This document shows, one piece after another, positions 1 through 4,379 of a stretch of DNA of 6,905 bases (position 1 is the stretch's first letter; the number at the start of each line of letters is the position of its first letter). The translations under genes and the position numbers were made by a program. Origin of the DNA: Candidatus Brockarchaeota archaeon (lineage in GTDB: Archaea > Thermoproteota > EX4484-205 > DTQO01); NCBI GenBank assembly GCA_017601265.1, contig JAFNJA010000110.1, positions 1-6,905 of the forward strand, given 5' to 3'. A model generated the notes under the pieces. That model was given only the letters and a program-made list of their open reading frames with translations, ran no database searches and was not told the DNA's origin.

Positions 1-489
1 TACCTTTCGCTCGTGGCCAAGAAGACCGGGAGCCTCTACCGCGCTTCGGCCGTCGCGGGAGGGATCGTCGGAGGCGCGAGCGAACAAGAGCTCGCGAGGC
101 TGTCTTCTTTCGGGGAGAAGGTGGGGCAAGCTTTCCAGATCGTGGACGACATACTCGGAGCTGCCGGAGACCCCAAGTTGACCGGGAAGCCGGTGGGGAG
201 CGACTTGAGGAACGGCAAGCCCACCATGATCGTCTTGCACGGCGTGAAAAACTCCTCGCCCGAAGAGCGAGCGGCCATACTGAAGGTTTTCGGCAAGCAG
301 GACGCGCCCGAAAAGGACGTTTTGGAAGCGCTAAAGGCCTTGGAAAAGGCCGGCTCGATAAGTTACGGGCGCGAGAGGGCGATCGAGATCTCGGAGGAAG
401 CAAAGGCGGAGTTGGGCCGGTTCCCGGACTCCAAAAGCAAGGTGTCGCTGCAAAAATTCTGCGAATTCGTCGTCTCCAGGGTTTATTAG
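1..489 (+). CDS. idsA: Polyprenyl (geranylgeranyl-type) diphosphate synthase, C-terminal part
   Basis: This is the last 162 codons of a trans-isoprenyl diphosphate synthase, which condenses IPP with allylic diphosphates to make the C15-C25 chains of archaeal membrane lipids. The fragment opens with the family's K-T-x-x-L/YRASA helix (residues 5-15). The second aspartate-rich motif, in FQIVDDILGAAGD, has its Asp pair at fragment residues 49-50. The downstream basic motif TGKPVGSDLRNGKPT follows at about residues 62-76. The usual DDxxD carries Gly in fifth place, which I recall as common in archaeal members. Normal length is about 320-340 residues, so the first Asp-rich motif and the chain-length region lie upstream of the window. 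Product chain length therefore cannot be judged. The stop is TAG 487-489, and gltX starts 51 nt later, a pairing seen in many archaea and probably one operon. The family is certain; the symbol is by analogy. Confidence 0.93.
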   Translation, partial: YLSLVAKKTGSLYRASAVAGGIVGGASEQELARLSSFGEKVGQAFQIVDDILGAAGDPKLTGKPVGSDLRNGKPTMIVLHGVKNSSPEERAAILKVFGKQDAPEKDVLEALKALEKAGSISYGRERAIEISEEAKAELGRFPDSKSKVSLQKFCEFVVSRVY

Positions 490-531
490 GCCGATGGCGC
501 ATGCTCTACGTTCCAGAAGCCGGCGCGAAGG

Positions 532-538
532 GGTGATC
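532..538 (+). promoter_or_regulatory. Shine-Dalgarno site of gltX
   Basis: GGTGATC is fully complementary to the archaeal 16S 3' end (GATCACC core). It ends two bases before the ATG at 541, and five bases separate GGTG from the ATG. This fixes the gltX start. It also gives a local rule (GGTG about 5-6 nt upstream) that helps choose starts for the ribosomal protein genes in this window. Confidence 0.8.
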
Positions 539-540
539 CT

Positions 541-2259
541 ATGGAGCCCCAAGATCTCCGAGACATAGTCCTGAAGTGGGCGCTGAAGAACGCCTTGGAG
601 CACTCAGGCAAGGCTTCCGCGCCCGCAGTCCTGTCGAAAGTCGTGGGCGAGAGGCCCGAGCTAAGGGCCAGGATAAGGGAACTGGGCTCAGTCGTCAAAG
701 AGGTCGTCGAGCAAGTGAACGCGCTTGGGATCGAGGACCAGAGGAAGCGCCTCGAGTCCTCGGCTCCAGAGATGCTCGAGAGGAGGAAGGTCGTCGAGGC
801 GAAGGAGCTTCCGCCCTTGCCAGGGGCCTCGGCGGGCAACGTCGTCACGAGGATGCCCCCGGAGCCCAGCGGCCACATGCACCTGGGGCACGCGATGTCT
901 TTCCTCTTGAACTACCTTTACGCGCAGAAGTACGGCGGGAAGATCTGGTTGAGGTTCGAGGACACGGATCCGAGGAAGGCCAGGGCGAAATACTACGAGA
1001 GCTTCAGGTCCGGGTGCAGGTGGCTCGGGATAAGGTGGGATTTCGAGAAGAACAATTCGGACGACATGGAAATTTATTACGAGTTCGGCAGGAAACTGAT
1101 CGAAGGGGGAAACGCTTACGTCTGCCGGTGCCCGATTGGAGAGCTCAGGAAGCTCAGGGCTTCGGGGATCGGGTGCGCCCACAGGAACGCGGGGGTGGGC
1201 GAAAATTTGGAATCTTGGGAGGGGATGTTCGAACTTGAAGAGGGCGAGGCGACGGTCAGGCTGAGGGGCGAAATGTCCAGCCAAAACTACGTCATGAGGG
1301 ACCCGATACTCTTCAGGATAATAGACCACCCGCACGTCCTGACGGGCACGAGGTACAGGGTTTGGCCGACTTACGACCTTGCCGTAGCGGTAGAGGACTC
1401 CATATGCGGCGTGACGCACGTGCTGAGGAGCAGCGAGTTCGCGCCGAGGGGCGAGCTCCAAAACAGGATCAGGGAGCTCCTGGGGTTGAGGAGCCCGGTC
1501 ATAATCGAGTACTCCAGGTTCGGGTTCCAAGGAACCCCTTTGGCGAAGAGGAAGCTCAGGCCGCTCGTGGAAGCGAAGCTCGTATCGGGCTGGGACGACC
1601 CGCGCATGCCCACTGTCGAGGGGGTCGCGAGGAGGGGAATAGTGCCCGAGGCGATAAGGGAGTTCACCGTATCCTACATGGCCTTCACCTACTCCAGGAA
1701 GGAGTTCGACTGGGACCTGCTCTTCTCGGTCAACAGGAAGGTCTTGGATCCGGTCACGAGAAGGTACTACTTCGTGCCCCGGCCGATCAAACTCTCGGTC
1801 TCAGGCTCGCCTTCCTTCGTGGTATCACTGAAAAACCACCCGGACAAGGACCTCGGGACGAGGGAGGTTAGGGTGGACGGCAACTTTTACGTCTCCAGGG
1901 ACGACTTGGTCGGGATGAAGGAAGGGGGCGTAATAAGGCTGAAGGACCTTTACAACGTAGCCTTAGAGGAAGTGGGAGGCGAAACGGTCAGAGCCAAGTA
2001 CCTCGGCCGCGAACTCGTCGAGGGCGTGCCGAAGTTGCAGTGGGTCACGGAGGACAACGTAGCTGCGGACGTCCTGGTGCCCGGGCCGCTGTTCGTTGGA
2101 GAGTCTTTCAACGAGGGCAGCTTGACCAGGATTTCGGGCTTGGCGGAGAGTTCGGTCTCGAGCCTGAGCGTCGGCGAGATCGTCCAGTTCGAGAGGTTCG
2201 GATTCTGCAGGCTGGACGCCAAAGCGGAGAGGCCGACCTTCATCTTCGTGCACAGGTAG
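541..2259 (+). CDS. gltX: Glutamyl-tRNA synthetase (archaeal, GlnRS-like class I)
   Basis: Cytoplasmic class I synthetase that attaches Glu to tRNA-Glu; archaeal enzymes usually also mischarge tRNA-Gln for later amidation. It has 572 residues, normal for the archaeal form. Residues 1-100 are the helical archaeal N-terminal extension. The catalytic Rossmann fold follows, with the HIGH-type motif HLGH at residues 114-117 inside PPEPSGHMHLGHA, then WLRFEDTDP. A likely zinc site is C195-x-C197 with C212-x-H214. Next comes the conserved YRVWPTYDLAVAVEDSICGVTHVLR block. The KMSKS-type loop is LAKRK at residues 334-338. The C-terminal part from about residue 410 matches the all-beta anticodon-binding domains of the GlnRS/archaeal GluRS type, ending FIFVHR. 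ATG 541 is supported by a GGTGATC site. The Ala in the KMSKS-type loop (more often Ser) is a mild oddity; the two basic residues remain. No frameshift or insertion is seen. Confidence 0.97.
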   Translation: MEPQDLRDIVLKWALKNALEHSGKASAPAVLSKVVGERPELRARIRELGSVVKEVVEQVNALGIEDQRKRLESSAPEMLERRKVVEAKELPPLPGASAGNVVTRMPPEPSGHMHLGHAMSFLLNYLYAQKYGGKIWLRFEDTDPRKARAKYYESFRSGCRWLGIRWDFEKNNSDDMEIYYEFGRKLIEGGNAYVCRCPIGELRKLRASGIGCAHRNAGVGENLESWEGMFELEEGEATVRLRGEMSSQNYVMRDPILFRIIDHPHVLTGTRYRVWPTYDLAVAVEDSICGVTHVLRSSEFAPRGELQNRIRELLGLRSPVIIEYSRFGFQGTPLAKRKLRPLVEAKLVSGWDDPRMPTVEGVARRGIVPEAIREFTVSYMAFTYSRKEFDWDLLFSVNRKVLDPVTRRYYFVPRPIKLSVSGSPSFVVSLKNHPDKDLGTREVRVDGNFYVSRDDLVGMKEGGVIRLKDLYNVALEEVGGETVRAKYLGRELVEGVPKLQWVTEDNVAADVLVPGPLFVGESFNEGSLTRISGLAESSVSSLSVGEIVQFERFGFCRLDAKAERPTFIFVHR

Positions 2260-2398
2260 GCTTGAGCGGCAGCTCCCTATTACCTCGACTACGAAGCCGA
2301 TCCCGAGGCCTTCGTCGCAAGGTTTGACAGATTTCCAGCTCAAGACAAGTTTCCATCCAATCCCAAGCCTTTCAGGCGGCTCCCCTTACTCTAACGCG

Positions 2399-2420
2399 CA
2401 ACTCAAAATTCTTTGAGTTG
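2399..2420. repeat. Perfect 9-bp inverted repeat (hairpin)
   Basis: CAACTCAAA (2399-2407) and TTTGAGTTG (2412-2420) are exact reverse complements with a 4-base loop (ATTC). The arms are AT-rich and no T-run follows directly. It could be a transcript-end structure for the gltX unit or a protein-binding dyad; neither is shown. Confidence 0.6.
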
Positions 2421-2437
2421 TTGAACAAACTTGAATC

Positions 2438-2454
2438 CGATTTTGATAAAATCG
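2438..2454. repeat. Perfect 7-bp inverted repeat (hairpin)
   Basis: CGATTTT (2438-2444) and AAAATCG (2448-2454) are exact reverse complements around a GAT loop, 17 bases after the first hairpin. On the RNA the arms would form a tight stem. The pair of hairpins marks the border between GC-rich gltX and the AT-richer island. Confidence 0.5.
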
Positions 2455-2567
2455 TTTGGAATGTAACTTTATTATCCAAGGAAACGCATCGTGCAAGCAC
2501 GCCCGCTACTTGGACCTCGGGTGCCAAAGGGGAAGCATCTTCCTTGGAAAGATTAGCGGATACAGGC

Positions 2568-2573
2568 TTAAAA
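2568..2573 (+). promoter_or_regulatory. Possible TATA box for the surface-protein gene
   Basis: TTAAAA within GGCTTAAAAG lies about 40 bases before ATG 2610. A start site some 25 bases downstream (about 2595) would leave a short leader. The match to the archaeal TATA consensus is only moderate. Confidence 0.3.
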
Positions 2574-2609
2574 GATCGCGGCCAGTACTATGGCTGGGAA
2601 AGGCTTTTC

Positions 2610-3356
2610 ATGCTGACTTTGGCGCTTTTGCTTATCGGCTTCGCTTTCCTTCCCTTCGCGAAGGTCTACGCGAACCCCGGCACGGAGACGCTCCGCCCAA
2701 TGGGGGTTGGCACGACGACGCAATTGAGCAAGTATCCTTCTTCGCAGTCTTACAACTGGGAGTGCGTGGACGAAGAGACGGCGGATGAAGACGTAACCTA
2801 TGTCTACCGCGTCGAATCGGGTTTTTACACTTCCAGCAAATATGATACATACGCGATCCAAGATCATTCGCTAGGTAGCGGGACGATCAACAGCGTAACC
2901 ATTTACATCAGATGTAGGATGAGCGATACGCCATGGGGTACCCATTGGGCCAAAACCGTCATCAGGACTCACGACAATAATTACTATGGAAATCAGAATA
3001 ACTTAGGAACTAGTTACGTCAACTACTACACTCAATACTCCACCAACCCCTATACCACTTCCGCTTGGACTTGGTCGGAAGTCGACGCGATGGAGGCTGG
3101 AGTCCAGCTTGCCGGCGATGTGGGCATACAGTCAAGGTGCACTCAAGTCTGGGTCGTCGTCGATTACACCCCGCAGGTTCCCGAGTTCCCATATGGAGAA
3201 TTGGCTGTCCTGGCCATCGGTTTCGCCATCCTCTTGGCCAATACGGGGGCACTTAGGTGGAGTAGAATCCAACCTAGAACGCGAAGCCTCGGCCGCCAAG
3301 CTTTTTGGAAAGCTTCGATTAAGGGTTCGAATCTGCCATCCGGCCATGCCCTTTAA
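2610..3356 (+). CDS. Secreted, C-terminally anchored surface protein with PEF-type sorting motif (function unknown)
   Basis: I do not recognise a named family. From ATG 2610 the product has 248 residues. Residues 1-21 form a hydrophobic signal peptide ending in Val-Tyr-Ala before Asn-Pro-Gly, a good signal peptidase site. The mature part is rich in Tyr, Asn, Thr, Ser and Trp and looks like a beta-sandwich. Its segment AWTWSEVDAMEAGVQL, followed by CTQVWVVVDYTP, resembles (from memory) a recurring domain of uncharacterised archaeal, bacterial and phage surface proteins. Near the C-terminus, VPEFPYGE (PEFPYG at residues 191-196) precedes one hydrophobic segment (about 198-212) and basic residues, the layout of archaeal PEF-CTERM/VPEFP proteins. 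The last 33 or so residues after the membrane segment are unusually long. ATG 2610 is preferred over TTG 2418 because it puts the signal peptide at the N-terminus. The gene is AT-richer than its neighbours and may be a lineage-specific or acquired insertion. Confidence 0.72.
   Translation: MLTLALLLIGFAFLPFAKVYANPGTETLRPMGVGTTTQLSKYPSSQSYNWECVDEETADEDVTYVYRVESGFYTSSKYDTYAIQDHSLGSGTINSVTIYIRCRMSDTPWGTHWAKTVIRTHDNNYYGNQNNLGTSYVNYYTQYSTNPYTTSAWTWSEVDAMEAGVQLAGDVGIQSRCTQVWVVVDYTPQVPEFPYGELAVLAIGFAILLANTGALRWSRIQPRTRSLGRQAFWKASIKGSNLPSGHAL
3298..3315. repeat. Perfect 7-bp inverted repeat inside the tail of the surface-protein gene
   Basis: AAGCTTT (3298-3304) and AAAGCTT (3309-3315) pair exactly around a TTGG loop. 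Slightly wider arms, GAAGC near 3282 and GCTTC at 3312-3316, offer an alternative larger stem. A strong hairpin here suits a non-coding 3' region better than a coding tail. Confidence 0.5.
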
Positions 3357-3403
3357 GAAGCCGCTCGACTGGTTTGCACCGATTCAAGGGCCGGGCGGCT
3401 TCT
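3356..3403 (+). terminator. 12-bp stem-loop directly after the surface-protein stop codon
   Basis: AGAAGCCGC (3356-3364) pairs with GCGGCTTCT (3395-3403). A T-G wobble and two more pairs (3365-3367 with 3392-3394) extend it to 12 bp. The 24-base loop itself holds a small GGT/ACC hairpin (3371-3380). Its place between a stop codon and the next promoter suggests transcript-end processing or termination. There is no T-tract, so archaeal intrinsic termination is not shown; it may simply be an mRNA-stabilising 3' structure. Confidence 0.4.
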
Positions 3404-3411
3404 CAATCGGG

Positions 3412-3430
3412 TAAAACGAAACGTTTTATA
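3412..3430 (+). promoter_or_regulatory. TATA box of the ribosomal protein operon, overlapped by a 17-bp dyad
   Basis: TTTTATA (3424-3430) is preceded by an A-rich BRE-like stretch. A transcription start about 25 bases downstream (near 3450) would give a short leader. TAAAACG (3412-3418) and CGTTTTA (3422-3428) form a perfect inverted repeat around AAA. It covers the BRE and most of the TATA box, so a dimeric regulator bound there would block TBP/TFB. Confidence 0.6.
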
Positions 3431-3477
3431 ACGCCGCGCCGAGCCAAAGGTCCGCGTGCGTTTAAAAGGTGTTGAGT

Positions 3478-3852
3478 TTGGGTCGAATAACGACCGCGGA
3501 CTATGACGCCCCTAAAGAGCTCGTCGAATCCGCCTGCGAGGTGCTGAAGCTGGCCTCGGAAAGCGGGAAGGTCAAGAGGGGGACGAACGAGGCCACGAAA
3601 GCCATCGAGAGGGGTATGGCGAAGCTCGTCTTCATCGCCGAGGACACGGATCCAGTGGAGATCGTCCTCCACCTCCCGCTCCTCTGCAAGGACAGAGATA
3701 TCCCCTACGTAGTGGTGCCCGAGAAGAAGCTTTTGGGGAGCTACGTCAACCTCCTGGTCCCGACCTCGGCAGCATGCATAGTAGACCCCGGAAGGGCGGA
3801 CAAGGAGCTGGAGAGCGTCGTCCAGAAGATAAAGGCCCTCAGGAAGCCCTGA
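3478..3852 (+). CDS. rpl7ae: Ribosomal protein eL8 / L7Ae, K-turn RNA-binding protein
   Basis: Component of the 50S subunit, and in archaea also the K-turn-binding core protein of C/D and H/ACA sRNPs and of RNase P. The hallmarks are all present: GKVKRGTNEATKAIERGMAKLVFIAEDTDP (RNA-binding GTNE loop and beta strand), then LPLLCKDRDIPYVVVPEKKLLG, then the hydrophobic LVPTSAACIVDPG end. From TTG 3478 the product is 124 residues, typical for the family. Three in-frame starts compete: GTG 3469, TTG 3472 and TTG 3478. I choose TTG 3478 because the site AAAGGTG (3465-3471) lies 6 bases before it, the spacing seen at gltX and rps28e, while the first two overlap or touch that site. GTG 3469 would add only three residues. 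It is the first gene of the operon, followed after 19 bases by rps28e. Confidence 0.95.
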   Translation: MGRITTADYDAPKELVESACEVLKLASESGKVKRGTNEATKAIERGMAKLVFIAEDTDPVEIVLHLPLLCKDRDIPYVVVPEKKLLGSYVNLLVPTSAACIVDPGRADKELESVVQKIKALRKP

Positions 3853-3871
3853 CGACCCGCTGGTGCGATCC

Positions 3872-4081
3872 ATGAGCGAAGGGGAGCAATCTACAGCCGC
3901 CGAGATCATCGACATACTGGGCAGGACTGGCGTGACGGGGGAGATAATCCAGGTCAGGGTCAGGATCCTGGAGGGGAAGGACAGGGGGCGAGTCATGACC
4001 AGGAACGTCAAGGGGCCGACCAGGGTCGGGGACATCCTCATGCTCAGGGACACCGAAAGGGAAGCGAGGAGAGTAAGATAA
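3872..4081 (+). CDS. rps28e: Ribosomal protein eS28
   Basis: Small-subunit protein near the mRNA exit channel, found only in archaea and eukaryotes. The 69-residue product shows the family pattern throughout: AEIIDILGRTGVTGEIIQV, then VRILEGKDRGRVMTRNV, then GPTRVGDILMLRDTEREARRVR with the conserved C-terminal REARR end. ATG 3872 is chosen over the in-frame GTG 3863, three codons upstream, because GGTGCGATC (3862-3870) is itself the ribosome binding site and places GGTG 6 bases before the ATG. The spacing to rpl7ae (19 bases) and rpl24e (15 bases) shows one operon. Confidence 0.96.
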   Translation: MSEGEQSTAAEIIDILGRTGVTGEIIQVRVRILEGKDRGRVMTRNVKGPTRVGDILMLRDTEREARRVR

Positions 4082-4096
4082 GCGGGGAATTGGCTT

Positions 4097-4276
4097 TTGC
4101 CTACGAGGAGGACGTGTTCTTTCTGCAACAAGGAATTCCTCCAGGGGACCGGGCAGATGCACGTCCGGAACGACGGCTCCGTATACTGGTTCTGCAGCTC
4201 CAAGTGCAGGAAGAACCTCATGAAGCTGGGCAGGCTACCGTCGAAACTGAAGTGGGCGAGGAAGAAAGGCCCGTGA
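4097..4276 (+). CDS. rpl24e: Ribosomal protein eL24 (zinc-binding), TTG start
   Basis: Large-subunit protein with a small zinc ribbon. It has 59 residues beginning MPTRRTCSFCNKEF. The zinc ligands are C7-x2-C10 and C33-x3-C37, with the family core VRNDGSVYWFCSSKCRKN and the C-terminal basic run LKWARKKGP. Length is normal. It is easily missed because it is short and starts with TTG. No ATG or GTG start occurs in this frame before the Cys motif, and the protein begins at the usual M-P position. A GGGG patch (4084-4087) is the only Shine-Dalgarno-like sequence. It follows rps28e by 15 bases. In many archaea the next gene is ndk, which is absent here. Confidence 0.95.
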   Translation: MPTRRTCSFCNKEFLQGTGQMHVRNDGSVYWFCSSKCRKNLMKLGRLPSKLKWARKKGP

Positions 4277-4294
4277 AGCTTTTCCGCAAGCCCT

Positions 4295-4310
4295 GAAAGT
4301 GGCGACTTTC
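4295..4310. repeat. 6-bp tetraloop hairpin after rpl24e
   Basis: GAAAGT (4295-4300) and ACTTTC (4305-4310) pair exactly around GGCG. It lies between the rpl24e stop and the infB TATA box, where the ribosomal protein transcript would be expected to end or be trimmed. There is no T-tract. Confidence 0.4.
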
Positions 4311-4328
4311 CCAAAAGGCCGTCAACAG

Positions 4329-4335
4329 CTTATAT
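4329..4335 (+). promoter_or_regulatory. TATA box of infB
   Basis: CTTATAT lies about 35 bases before ATG 4370. A start site about 25 bases downstream (near 4357) leaves a leader of only a dozen or so bases. infB therefore probably has its own promoter, apart from any read-through from the ribosomal protein operon. Confidence 0.6.
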
Positions 4336-4361
4336 CCCCGCCCAACCACCCCTAGCCAGGT

Positions 4362-4379
4362 ATGGCCCCATGCGCCTGA
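4362..4379 (+). promoter_or_regulatory. Five-codon overlapping upstream ORF at the infB start
   Basis: ATG 4362 opens a reading frame of five codons (MAPCA) ending at TGA 4377-4379. It starts 8 bases before the true infB ATG (4370), in a different frame. AGGT at 4358-4361 abuts this ATG and is 8 bases from the infB ATG, so spacing favours 4370 for leadered initiation. The uORF may be chance. Confidence 0.3.

Larger units (their letters stand above)
2260..2609. other. Gene-poor stretch between gltX and the surface-protein gene
   Basis: This stretch of about 350 bases holds no gene I can defend. The first part (2266-2391) is open in one forward frame without a start codon and reads like coding sequence near 2278-2340 (residues such as DYEADPEAFVARFDRFPA). 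It may be the 3' remnant of a lost gene, or chance. From about 2395 the DNA becomes clearly AT-richer and contains two perfect short hairpins. A long open frame reaches back from the next gene to TTG 2418, but that TTG lies inside a hairpin and the 64 residues it would add resemble no protein segment I know. A weak TATA-like TTAAAA (2568-2573) sits 36 bases before the chosen ATG at 2610. Confidence 0.5.

Noticed and set aside
1963..2343. Reverse-strand open frames opposite gltX, infB and fen1 (the longest about 300 codons)
   Set aside because: They are shadows of well-conserved + strand genes in GC-rich DNA, with no family resemblance or ribosome binding sites.
2418..2609. 64-residue N-terminal extension of the surface protein from TTG 2418
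   Set aside because: The TTG lies within a perfect hairpin, no Shine-Dalgarno site precedes it, and the extension would bury the signal peptide inside the protein.
2653..2664. 12-bp palindrome CCTTCGCGAAGG in the signal-peptide region of the surface protein
   Set aside because: It lies within coding sequence and can be explained by codons; nothing around it suggests an operator or insertion site.
3316..3350. tRNA-like T-arm (GGGTTCGAATC) near the end of the surface-protein gene
   Set aside because: The flanking five-base arms do not pair, and no acceptor, D or anticodon arms can be built upstream. It is probably chance.
3431..3477. K-turn in the L7Ae leader for autoregulation, as reported in some archaea
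   Set aside because: The short leader lacks paired GA/AG elements with a 3-nt bulge, so no K-turn can be drawn.
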